Both the position numbers and the translations under genes were made by a program. A stretch of 64,000 bases of DNA from Fluoribacter gormanii (GTDB lineage: Bacteria > Pseudomonadota > Gammaproteobacteria > Legionellales > Legionellaceae), in assembly GCF_900156395.1 (NCBI RefSeq), contig NZ_FTNL01000013.1, forward strand, positions 1 through 64,000, in the 5' to 3' direction. This document shows, in pieces, positions 1 through 7,901 of the stretch (the stretch's first letter is position 1; every line of letters starts with the position of its first letter). The notes beneath the pieces are model-generated. The model was given only the letters and a program-made list of their open reading frames with translations. It did not search any database and was not told the DNA's origin.

Positions 1-60
1 TGTTCCACCTGACAGGAGATCCCTCACCCTCGCTGCGCTTGGGTTCGGGATGACGTGGGG
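1..60. repeat. Truncated palindromic intergenic repeat at window edge
   Basis: Non-coding DNA beyond the stop of the lssY-like gene. It is more GC-rich than its surroundings and contains GAGATCCCTCACC and TTCGGGATGACG, which resemble one arm of the dispersed REP/MITE-like palindromes of Legionella genomes. The partner arm would lie outside the window, so the call rests on composition and similarity in style to the element at 13845-13934. Confidence 0.4.
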
Positions 61-82
61 AGTTACGTTTAGCCTTGAATTT

Positions 83-2134
83 CTAATAGATATTGTCCGT
101 TTTTTTTTCTTTGATAAGCGTTAAATAGGGCTGTGTTGGATATTTTGTCGTTTTAATCATCTTCTCTGGCAATTTGATTTGTTTAACTGAAAAAGGATTT
201 TCAGTGTTAAACATATAATTTATTGGATTGATTAGGTTTGGAAAATACCCCTGATTACTCATTTGCTTGTTCGCACGATTGGATGGATGAACGCTACCTA
301 TCCATAATGGTTGGTTTGATTCTAATAAGTTAAAACTTGACTCCCAAATTCTTAATTCCAAAGTTAACTTACTTTGTGGATCCCTAAAGGTCATGATTAG
401 CATGGGGGCTTTATTCTCATATAATTGAGTAAGTAATGGTAGCTTAACGCTGTTTGGCTTTTGACTTATTCGCAGAAGTAAGTTGGTAAAAAATGAATCT
501 TCATGAGATTTCCATCCATTTTTTTCAAGATAACTTTGGAGTGTATCCAAATTACCTGAGAATTGAACGTTTAATAAACTAATGCGTTTGCCTATCCTAC
601 TGAATTGATAAATTGGTAGAGTAGGCTTCTCTTGTTCCCACCATGTTTTTTCGCTCAAAGTAAATTTTTTATGATAAGGAGTGTGGCTATAAGATAAAGT
701 TTTAAAATTAAAATAAGTAGATCCGAAAGAAGATAAAAGAATGCCGATAATTAGCAGAGAAATCATTAATAATGAAGGTGTATTTTTATGGGGAGGAATA
801 TTAGATTTTCTATAAATTAAGCAGTGAATTAAGCAAATTGTTGTACCAGCAAAGTACGATGCTAAAACGTCTGAAAGCCAATAATCTCCTAAATAAAGGG
901 CGCCCAAACCACTAAAGCCAAGAACAGTAAATACAATAGATTTCGACATGTTGGTGAACAAATTATAGTTATTATTGATGTAAAATAGAATAAATCCATA
1001 TAATGCTGTAGCAATCAAAAGATTAAATGCAGGAAAAGAAGAACCTGGCATCGCAATCAATAATCCAGGGGGTCTTGGACTATGAATAAAATATGTAAGT
1101 GACAGGGCTAAAAAACTACTAAAAAAAATAATACTACATAAATAAATAACAGCCGTTTTATTTTTACGATAAATAAACCAGCAACAACAAATAATAAAAA
1201 AACTGATTATCGTAGTTGTAGAAGTTAATTGAGTACAAAAGATAAAAAATATTTTTAATGTTGGTGTGTTAAAGCTTTGTAAAAATAAATAAGCTGGATA
1301 ATTAACTGACGTTAGATATTGTGTCACAACAGTTAATCCTAAAAGGATAAGGAAAAAAAACAGACAAAAGACTGTTATCAATACAAAGGCAGCAGTGTGA
1401 TAGTGATTTGTTTCACCATGAGGAGTAATTTTCTGGTGCACATATACAAAAATAGAGTTATTTTTTAGCTTTAACCAAAAAGTGTGCAAGTGTAATTTTA
1501 AAATAGAGCTTAATAAGCCTATAATTCGTTTTATAAATAAACTAATAAACCAAAGTCCAGCAAGTAAAATAAGTATTAAAATGAATAAGCGCGTTGCACT
1601 TTCGGTGGATAGCTCATGACTTGCAGCTCCAATGGCAACACCTGGCATTACGTATAAAAGAGACCAGCCTATTGCTGATAAAAGATTTGCTACAAAAAAT
1701 CGCCATTGCTTCATATGCAGTATACCAGCAATGACGGGAATAATTGAGCGCAGAGGACCAACAAAGCGACCAATTAGTACACTCTTACCACCGTGTGTTT
1801 CAAAAAAATCTTTGCCGTATTGTATCCATCGTGGATACTTGCTAAACGGCCAAATTTCAGTCAGCCGATCGCTATAGTAATAACCCAGGAGATAACTAAG
1901 ACTATCGCCAGCAACGGCCCCTAAAATCGCAGCTAATAATGTAAGATCAATTCGCATAATCCCTGAGCCAGCAAGTATTCCTATGGCAGTCATCGTAACA
2001 CTACCAGGTACAATACTTCCAACAATCGCCAGAGACTCTGTTAGGGAAATTAAAAATGTAATAAATAAAGACCAGTGAGGGTTTTGTTGCAACCAGACAG
2101 TAAGTGGCTGTACATAATCTACGAACAAGTTCAT
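83..2134 (-). CDS. lssY: LssY-type DedA / PAP2 phosphatase membrane protein
   Basis: Polytopic inner-membrane protein of about 683 residues. The N-terminal ~200 residues are a DedA (SNARE-associated) domain, with a GRFVGPLRSIIPVIAG segment typical of that family. The middle has several membrane segments with the PAP2-like motifs SPRPPG and PGSSFPAFN. The C-terminal ~200 residues are soluble and match the layout of the LssY_C domain. DedA proteins are lipid flippases/scramblases, and PAP2 enzymes dephosphorylate lipid phosphates such as undecaprenyl pyrophosphate; which activity operates here is inferred only. LssY is encoded in the L. pneumophila lss type I secretion locus, but no ABC transporter gene lies in this window. 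The ATG at 2134 is preferred to a TTG at 2176, which would overlap lipB. It begins 7 bases after lipB stops, so it is probably the last gene of the dacA-ybeD-lipB operon. Confidence 0.8.
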   Translation of the reverse strand: MNLFVDYVQPLTVWLQQNPHWSLFITFLISLTESLAIVGSIVPGSVTMTAIGILAGSGIMRIDLTLLAAILGAVAGDSLSYLLGYYYSDRLTEIWPFSKYPRWIQYGKDFFETHGGKSVLIGRFVGPLRSIIPVIAGILHMKQWRFFVANLLSAIGWSLLYVMPGVAIGAASHELSTESATRLFILILILLAGLWFISLFIKRIIGLLSSILKLHLHTFWLKLKNNSIFVYVHQKITPHGETNHYHTAAFVLITVFCLFFFLILLGLTVVTQYLTSVNYPAYLFLQSFNTPTLKIFFIFCTQLTSTTTIISFFIICCCWFIYRKNKTAVIYLCSIIFFSSFLALSLTYFIHSPRPPGLLIAMPGSSFPAFNLLIATALYGFILFYINNNYNLFTNMSKSIVFTVLGFSGLGALYLGDYWLSDVLASYFAGTTICLIHCLIYRKSNIPPHKNTPSLLMISLLIIGILLSSFGSTYFNFKTLSYSHTPYHKKFTLSEKTWWEQEKPTLPIYQFSRIGKRISLLNVQFSGNLDTLQSYLEKNGWKSHEDSFFTNLLLRISQKPNSVKLPLLTQLYENKAPMLIMTFRDPQSKLTLELRIWESSFNLLESNQPLWIGSVHPSNRANKQMSNQGYFPNLINPINYMFNTENPFSVKQIKLPEKMIKTTKYPTQPYLTLIKEKKTDNIY

Positions 2135-2141
2135 ATTTATT

Positions 2142-2744
2142 TCAGGGATAAAATTGTTGCAGAAAATATTGCACAAAATGTTGATTTACTTCATCTATTT
2201 GCACAGTAGGAACAAACTTGCTTATTTGAGTCATTTCCATTTTTGCAAATCCACATGGATTTATTCCTGAAAAAGGCTTTAAGTCCATATCAACATTTAG
2301 TGCAATTCCATGATAAGTACAACCATTTTTTACTCTTAAACCAATTGAGGCTATCTTTTGTTCATTAACATAAACCCCAGGTGCTCCACAACGGATAGAA
2401 CCTTCTATTTGATATTGTGCAAGAACAGAAATTAAGATCTGTTCTAATTGACTAACCAATGATCTTATTCCTAAGTTTTTTCTACTGATATCCATTAAAA
2501 CATAGGCAACTAGCTGGCCTGGTCCATGGTAGGTTACTTGTCCCCCTCGATCTGATTGCACCACAGGTATGGATTCAGGATTTAGTATGTGTTCAGGTTT
2601 CCCTGCTTGCCCTTGAGTATACACAGGGGAATGTTGTAAAAGCCAAAGTTCATCTTGTGTATTAGCATCACGGCTTTGTGTAAATTCTTTCATTTGCAGC
2701 CAAACATCATTATAATTTTGAATACCTAGCTGTCGTATTTTCAT
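2142..2744 (-). CDS. lipB: Octanoyl-[acyl-carrier-protein] transferase LipB
   Basis: Transfers octanoate from acyl carrier protein to lipoyl domains, the first step of lipoate synthesis; cytosolic. At 200 residues it is of family length. It carries the substrate-binding stretch [15 protein letters not shown] near residues 67-81, the lysine-containing segment KIASIGLRV, and the catalytic cysteine in [10 protein letters not shown] near the C-terminus. Its start codon overlaps the ybeD stop by one base (TAATG), so translation is probably coupled. Its products are needed by AceF, encoded about 8 kb away on the other strand. Confidence 0.97.
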   Translation of the reverse strand: MKIRQLGIQNYNDVWLQMKEFTQSRDANTQDELWLLQHSPVYTQGQAGKPEHILNPESIPVVQSDRGGQVTYHGPGQLVAYVLMDISRKNLGIRSLVSQLEQILISVLAQYQIEGSIRCGAPGVYVNEQKIASIGLRVKNGCTYHGIALNVDMDLKPFSGINPCGFAKMEMTQISKFVPTVQIDEVNQHFVQYFLQQFYP

Positions 2745-3007
2745 TATAGAACCATTTTCACTTCTGGATGTTGCGTAATAGCTCTATAAAATGCATCCAG
2801 TATGTCTTTATTTTCAGCATACACAGTAACAGTTATTGCTAAATAATTGGAATCCTTGCTCATTTTATGAGTCAGTGCATCTTCAGCAATATTAGGAAAG
2901 TGTGTGACGGTAATTTCTCTGATCTCTTCAAGAAAAACAGTCGAATTATTCCCTATTATTTTTATAGGAAAATAACAGGGAAATTCAATTAAAGTCGTTT
3001 TTTCCAT
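2744..3007 (-). CDS. ybeD: YbeD/DUF493 family protein
   Basis: Small 87-residue cytosolic protein of the DUF493 (UPF0250) family, with the family's [11 protein letters not shown] start and the [19 protein letters not shown]-type ACT-like ferredoxin fold pattern. YbeD commonly sits between dacA and lipB in gammaproteobacteria, as here, but its biochemical role is not established. It lies 18 bases downstream of dacA and overlaps lipB by one base, so all three are likely one transcript. Confidence 0.93.
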   Translation of the reverse strand: MEKTTLIEFPCYFPIKIIGNNSTVFLEEIREITVTHFPNIAEDALTHKMSKDSNYLAITVTVYAENKDILDAFYRAITQHPEVKMVL

Positions 3008-3025
3008 CCTTATATCCTATAAATC

Positions 3026-4261
3026 CTAAGAGCCAAACCAGCGTTTAAAGGCCAAACGTATAGAGTCTTTTGTACGAGTATAAAAACCACCTGATTCAAC
3101 ATCTTGCAAAGCATAAAGTGGTCGAGTTGATACAACGTTATTATCAAATTGGACTACCAGATCACCAATTTTATCACCTTTCTTAATTGGTGCCTCAAGG
3201 TAAGAAGGAACTTTAGTAGAAATATTAAGACGTTGATATTGGCCAGTAGGAATAGTGATGTATTGATCTTCGTTTAGACCAACAGTTATTTTATCAACAC
3301 TCCCTTTATAAAGTGGAAGCTCAGAAATTGATTGTCCTGATTTGTAAAGTTGATGCGTTTCAAAAAATCTGAAACCATAGTTGAGTAGCTTTTCACTATC
3401 ATCGGCACGAGAAGAAACACTTGGCTCACCGAGTACAACAGCAAGTAAACGCATATTGTCGCGTTTTGCAGAGGAAACAAGACAAAAACCTGCATCATTC
3501 GTGTGACCTGTCTTTATACCATCCACTTGATTATCGCGCCATAACAAGCGATTTCTGTTAGGTTGACGAATGCCATTATAGGTAAACCATTTTTGTTTAT
3601 ACCAGTCATAATATTGAGGAAAATCAACAATTAACGCTCTTCCAAGGATCGCTAAATCTTTTGCGGTGGTATACAGATTAGGGTCAGGCAAACCAGTACT
3701 ATCAGTAAAATGGCTGTTTTTCATTCCAAGGTTTTGAGCTTGCTGATTCATCAGATCAGTGAATGAATTTTCAGTTCCCCCAACATGTTCTGCCATAGCA
3801 ACACATGCATCATTGCCTGAGTCAACGATAATCCCTTTAAGCAGATCTTCAACAGGAACTTGTTGACCCTCTTTAATAAACATGCGAGAACCACCAATTT
3901 TCCAGGCATCACGACTCACACGAACGCTATCAGTGAGGTGAATTTGTTCATGATGCAGTGCATTCGATATGACATATAACGTCATCATTTTAGTTAAACT
4001 TGCGGGAGGCAAACGTTCTTCACTGTTTTTTTCAGCAATAATTTTGCCACTGTTAACATCAATCAGAATGTAGGCTTTAGCATTAAGCATTGGGGCTGCA
4101 GGAGTAACTAAAGGTTTATTATTCACCGTAGGCGATGGTCTTTCCAAATCTGCAGTAGGTTTTGTTGGTAAAGAACCTTCGTCAGCCATAGAGTTCGTTG
4201 ATTGTACAAATAATGTAATAATAAACAGTGTTGTTAATAAAATAGACGTTGTTCTTGTCAT
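3026..4261 (-). CDS. dacA: D-alanyl-D-alanine carboxypeptidase (PBP5/6 family)
   Basis: Low-molecular-weight penicillin-binding protein that removes the terminal D-Ala from peptidoglycan stem peptides in the periplasm. The three active-site motifs are present: SLTK (in PASLTKMM), SGN (in VDSGNDACVAMAEH) and KTG (in GIKTGHTND). A C-terminal beta domain follows, ending in a short amphipathic helix (SIRLAFKRWFGS) of the type that anchors PBP5 to the inner membrane. The ATG at 4261 begins a normal signal peptide (MTRTTSILLTT...). The frame extends to 4357, but that would add a second hydrophobic segment and is less likely. First gene of the dacA-ybeD-lipB-lssY group and divergent from rlpA. Confidence 0.95.
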   Translation of the reverse strand: MTRTTSILLTTLFIITLFVQSTNSMADEGSLPTKPTADLERPSPTVNNKPLVTPAAPMLNAKAYILIDVNSGKIIAEKNSEERLPPASLTKMMTLYVISNALHHEQIHLTDSVRVSRDAWKIGGSRMFIKEGQQVPVEDLLKGIIVDSGNDACVAMAEHVGGTENSFTDLMNQQAQNLGMKNSHFTDSTGLPDPNLYTTAKDLAILGRALIVDFPQYYDWYKQKWFTYNGIRQPNRNRLLWRDNQVDGIKTGHTNDAGFCLVSSAKRDNMRLLAVVLGEPSVSSRADDSEKLLNYGFRFFETHQLYKSGQSISELPLYKGSVDKITVGLNEDQYITIPTGQYQRLNISTKVPSYLEAPIKKGDKIGDLVVQFDNNVVSTRPLYALQDVESGGFYTRTKDSIRLAFKRWFGS

Positions 4262-4430
4262 GTTGATATTTAGTCCGATTACAAAAATGAGGATATAGTA
4301 CCACAGCCTTTTACAGGCAACAAAATAGCAGATGAAAAATAATGAAATTTTTTTCAAAATAAAATAAATCTTCGAAATTATGTGATATTTCTGTATATTA
4401 GCCAGAAAACAATTAATAAAACTGGAAATT

Positions 4431-5279
4431 ATGCGAAAGATACTTATTGCCGTGACGATTATATTAGCAGGTTGTCAAACTACAAATCAGTCTCTTGATT
4501 CTGCATCATCTGGAACCAAGAAGTCTACACGACAAGTAACTCAAAATAATAAAAATTCTAATAATTCCATATATAATCGTTATAAGAATAAAACAAATCG
4601 ATATACACAAGTTCAAGATGGTGCCCCCACTAAATTGAGGACTATTAGTTTTAAGGAGCCTGTGCCATCTAAAGAGCCTTTAAGTCGATATGGTAACATA
4701 TCAGAATATTCTGTTGATGGACGCTCATATCAAGTGATGAGGAGCTCAACTGGATATAAAGCAAGGGGTATTGCTTCATGGTATGGGACCAAATTCCACA
4801 AACAAAGAACTTCAAGTGGTGAGCCTTATGATATGTATGTAATGTCTGCTGCACATAAGACCTTACCTTTACCTACTTATGTAAAAGTTAAAAATTTGAA
4901 TAATGGAAAAGCTGCAATCGTTAAAGTAAATGATAGAGGGCCATTTCATTCTGATAGAATTATTGATTTATCTTATGCTGCGGCTCTAAAACTAGGAGTT
5001 TTTCCTAAAGGAACTGCCCCTGTTGAAATTGAAACATTAATGGGACCGGCAGGACAGGCGCATTATTATCTTCAGGCAGGTGCTTTTACAACTGAAATTT
5101 TAGCAAAACGTTTAAAAGATAAATTAGCTCGTATTACTCCCTCACCAGTTTATATCGAACACTATAAGCAACATTATATCGTGAGGGTTGGTCCATTTGG
5201 TTCAAAAAATATGGCTGATAGCTTGAAGCACAAATTAGCACTTAATGGAGTAACTGGATCTTTTTCCGTTTTGATTTGA
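4431..5279 (+). CDS. rlpA: Septal ring lytic transglycosylase RlpA, lipoprotein
   Basis: Outer-membrane lipoprotein that cleaves denuded glycan strands at the division septum. The N-terminus MRKILIAVTIILAGC carries a lipobox (LAGC, Cys15). A low-complexity Asn/Ser/Lys-rich linker follows. The double-psi beta-barrel domain (about 110-195) has IASWYGTKFH and the catalytic aspartate in VNDRGPF. The C-terminal SPOR domain (about 205-282, starting YYLQAGAF) binds denuded peptidoglycan. Length of 282 is normal. Pairing with the divergent dacA is common in gammaproteobacteria. Confidence 0.95.
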   Translation: MRKILIAVTIILAGCQTTNQSLDSASSGTKKSTRQVTQNNKNSNNSIYNRYKNKTNRYTQVQDGAPTKLRTISFKEPVPSKEPLSRYGNISEYSVDGRSYQVMRSSTGYKARGIASWYGTKFHKQRTSSGEPYDMYVMSAAHKTLPLPTYVKVKNLNNGKAAIVKVNDRGPFHSDRIIDLSYAAALKLGVFPKGTAPVEIETLMGPAGQAHYYLQAGAFTTEILAKRLKDKLARITPSPVYIEHYKQHYIVRVGPFGSKNMADSLKHKLALNGVTGSFSVLI

Positions 5280-5370
5280 TTCATAATGAATATTGATAGC
5301 TAATTAACGGATTAATGGATAAAATTACTGCTTCAAATTTTCAGAACATTAGAATTACTATAGTAATAAA

Positions 5371-5452
5371 ATTGTAGCCCTGGTTAAAAGCACAGTATAT
5401 GCTCTTTTTGTATTCAACTTCTTGTTTTATTGCGCTTATCCAGGCTTACAAT
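5371..5452. repeat. MITE/REP-like inverted repeat element
   Basis: ATTGTAGCCCTGG at 5371-5383 is mirrored by CCAGGCTTACAAT at 5440-5452, giving an ~82-base element between rlpA and the antiporter gene. The right arm is nearly identical to the sequence at 55789-55800 (CCAGCCTACAAT), so the two belong to one dispersed family. The right end runs into a T-rich stretch and the folded RNA could also serve as a terminator for rlpA. Confidence 0.6.
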
Positions 5453-5499
5453 TTTTTTAATCAAAGTCGGTTTTATTTTAATATTGAGGTAATGAATCA

Positions 5500-6672
5500 A
5501 TGCATGATGGCTCTGTGTTTTATACAATATTCTTAATTTTCGCAGGCGCTGCATTTCTATCCACTTTGGTTCTTTATACCAAACAATCTTTGCTGGTTGC
5601 GTATATCCTTCTCGGGGCAGTATTTGGACCATGGGGTTTGAAGCTTGTATCTGATGTGAGTATTGTCAAACAAATTGGTGATGTTGGAATAGTTTTCCTA
5701 TTATTCTTGCTTGGATTGCATTTGCAACCACAAAATCTAGTGCATATGCTAAGGAAAGTTACCTGGATTGCTTTAGTTAGCTCTGTTCTTTTTGCTGTAA
5801 CTGCATATTGGATTGGCAGGTTCTTTGGATTGAGTGTTGCCGAATCATGGATTTTGGGCGCTTCAATGATGTTTTCAAGTACTATCATTGGGTTGAAATT
5901 ATTACCAACTACTATTTTGCATCACCAGCATACTGGTGAGGTGATGATAAGCGTGTTGCTCATGCAGGATGTTATTGCAATCATTGTTCTTATTTTAATT
6001 AATGGCGCTCAGCAAACCGGTGGTTTTTCGATTGATGATATCATTTTAGTAGGAATTAATTTACCTGCATTGTGTCTTTTTGCCTTTGCTTTTGAGAAAT
6101 ACGTCTTAATACGGTTACTGGCTCGTTTTGATAGAACTCAAGAATATGTCTTTTTATTATCAATTGGCTGGTGCCTTGGTTTGTCAGTCCTTGCGCAAAA
6201 AATGGGACTTTCAGAGGATATTGGTGCTTTTATTGCTGGAGTTGCGTTGGCAGCAAGTCCTATTTCTCTTTTTATCGCAGAGAGCCTAAAACCTTTAAGG
6301 GATTTTTTCCTGGTCATGTTTTTCTTTTCAATCGGAGCAACTTTTAACTTCGGTTTAGCACAGCAAGTTGTTATTCCGGCACTGATTTTATCAGCTCTAG
6401 TGTTATTGTTTAAGCCGGTTTTATTTTATTTGCTCCTTGGAAAATCTGGCGAAAAAAAGCATGTTGCAAAAGAGGTGGGTATTCGTTTGGGACAGGAAAG
6501 TGAGTTTTCATTGCTTGTAGCTAGCATCGCTTTAAGTACTCAGCTTATTTCGGACAAAGCTTCTAATCTGATTCAAGCGACTACTATTTTAACCTTTATC
6601 GTGTCATCGTATTTTGTTGTATTGAAATACCCAACCCCCATAGCATTCTCTGATAAAATGCGTAAGGATTAA
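5500..6672 (+). CDS. CPA2-type monovalent cation/proton antiporter, KefB/YbaL-like, no RCK domain
   Basis: Inner-membrane transporter of 390 residues with about 11-12 predicted membrane helices. It matches the Na+/H+ exchanger domain of the CPA2 (KefB/KefC/YbaL) family: VGIVFLLFLLGLHL near residue 65, the LLMQDVIAIIVL segment with its conserved aspartate, and GAFIAGVALAAS. The family's C-terminal TrkA-N/RCK nucleotide-binding domain is absent, and the frame ends soon after the last helices. The start has a GAGGT ribosome binding site 9-10 bases upstream. The ampE-like gene begins 3 bases after its stop, so the two are co-transcribed. The ion transported cannot be inferred from sequence alone. 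Confidence 0.85.
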   Translation: MHDGSVFYTIFLIFAGAAFLSTLVLYTKQSLLVAYILLGAVFGPWGLKLVSDVSIVKQIGDVGIVFLLFLLGLHLQPQNLVHMLRKVTWIALVSSVLFAVTAYWIGRFFGLSVAESWILGASMMFSSTIIGLKLLPTTILHHQHTGEVMISVLLMQDVIAIIVLILINGAQQTGGFSIDDIILVGINLPALCLFAFAFEKYVLIRLLARFDRTQEYVFLLSIGWCLGLSVLAQKMGLSEDIGAFIAGVALAASPISLFIAESLKPLRDFFLVMFFFSIGATFNFGLAQQVVIPALILSALVLLFKPVLFYLLLGKSGEKKHVAKEVGIRLGQESEFSLLVASIALSTQLISDKASNLIQATTILTFIVSSYFVVLKYPTPIAFSDKMRKD

Positions 6673-6675
6673 ATA

Positions 6676-7425
6676 ATGAAATTATTAGTAATATTATTGT
6701 GTTTATTAAGTGAACGTTTTTTGATTCACTCTGTTTCCTACCAGCGATTTTATTGGTTTTCTGATTATTGCCAAAAGATCAAAAATGTAGGCAATAAGCA
6801 TAGTTTTCTTAATAATCCGTGGGCTCTTTTGGCTTTAACAATAGCGCCTGTTCTACTGCTTGTATCCATTATTTATCTATTACTGAATCCTATTGTGTTT
6901 GGATTGATGGGATTTCTTTTAAGTTTGGTTATTTTCTTTTATTGCCTTGGTCCACAAAATGTTTTTTATCCAATAGTACAATCGGATGTCAAGAGCAACC
7001 AAGAACTCGTCGGAGACTATTTTATCTTAGTCAATAGACAATTATTTTCTCTTGTATTTTGGTATATCATCGCTGGACCAATTGGTGCTTTAACATATCG
7101 TTTAATTACTTTATGCCGTGATATTCATTTCGTAGATCAGCAGGCAAATGAAATTACCGATTTGCTTGAATGGATTCCTGCTCGCTTAACAGTATTACTT
7201 TTTTTACTTGTAGGAAATTTCCAAAAAGGTTTTTCTTTATATGTTAGTTACTTTCTTGCTAAACCCGATGTGAATAGTGACATGTTGCGTGAATGTGGAT
7301 TGCAGGCAGTTAAAACAAATGAAACAGAAGAAATTCCTATGCCAATAGCAGAAGGCTTGGTCGAACATGCAATTATTGTTATGTTGGTTTTTATTGCTTT
7401 ATTTACATTAATTACCTGGTTGTAG
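6676..7425 (+). CDS. ampE: AmpE-like inner-membrane protein
   Basis: Membrane protein of 249 residues with about four hydrophobic segments, related to AmpE/CobD. It starts with an amphipathic stretch (LLSERFLIHSVSYQRFYWF) and has FYCLGPQNVFYPI and a WYIIAGPIGALTYRLI segment, both characteristic of AmpE. In enterobacteria AmpE is encoded with the amidase AmpD and is linked to beta-lactamase induction; no ampD is adjacent here. Translationally coupled to the antiporter, with a gap of 3 bases. Function in this organism is inferred from family only. Confidence 0.75.
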   Translation: MKLLVILLCLLSERFLIHSVSYQRFYWFSDYCQKIKNVGNKHSFLNNPWALLALTIAPVLLLVSIIYLLLNPIVFGLMGFLLSLVIFFYCLGPQNVFYPIVQSDVKSNQELVGDYFILVNRQLFSLVFWYIIAGPIGALTYRLITLCRDIHFVDQQANEITDLLEWIPARLTVLLFLLVGNFQKGFSLYVSYFLAKPDVNSDMLRECGLQAVKTNETEEIPMPIAEGLVEHAIIVMLVFIALFTLITWL

Positions 7426-7490
7426 ATGAGTTAAGTGGCTTTTAGCTGCGGTGGTTAACCTACATAATCATTTTTGTGGATATTATCTAT

Positions 7491-7874
7491 ATGAATTCTT
7501 TTTTGCGTTTAATTTGTTGCACTATAATATTACTGCTTGGGGGTTGTCATGGATTACAACAAAATGCTCTAAAAGGCCAGGCATTAGAACAATGTAATAG
7601 GACTTGTGTGCAACACTTAGATTTTTGCAGGCAAAATTGTAGCAATAATTGTACAACATGTGCCCATATATCTCAACAGGATGCGGAAAAAAATTTTGTA
7701 AAATATGTACATGAACGAAAAGTTGAAGGTAAAAAAGTGATGCGTGAGTTGAATTCTTACCGCGATCCACTACAATGCCGCAAAGTAACATGTGATTGCT
7801 TATCAGATTTCACAATTTGTAAGAAAGGTTGCACGGGTGTAATTCCACAAAAATTACAAGCTGTACCTTACTGA
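7491..7874 (+). CDS. Cysteine-rich putative lipoprotein
   Basis: Unrecognised small protein of 127 residues. The N-terminus MNSFLRLICCTIILLLGGC is a lipoprotein signal with a GGC lipobox. The mature part is cysteine-rich, with spaced Cys in CNRTCVQHLDFCRQNCSNNCTTC and a second cluster CRKVTCDCLSDFTICKKGC, so disulfide bonding in the periplasm or metal binding is plausible. I chose the ATG at 7491; a GTG at 7476 looks like part of the ribosome binding site (GTGGA). It lies 27 bases upstream of aceE, but a lipoprotein has no evident link to pyruvate dehydrogenase. Confidence 0.75.
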   Translation: MNSFLRLICCTIILLLGGCHGLQQNALKGQALEQCNRTCVQHLDFCRQNCSNNCTTCAHISQQDAEKNFVKYVHERKVEGKKVMRELNSYRDPLQCRKVTCDCLSDFTICKKGCTGVIPQKLQAVPY

Positions 7875-7901
7875 GTTTAATAGATTTCGGGGAACACTTT
7901 C

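Noticed and set aside
1632-1877. Open frame on the plus strand inside the LssY gene
   Set aside because: It is antisense to a gene with a clear domain assignment, and has no ribosome binding site or recognisable protein. Same for the many other antisense frames, such as those inside aceE, pilB and yfhM.
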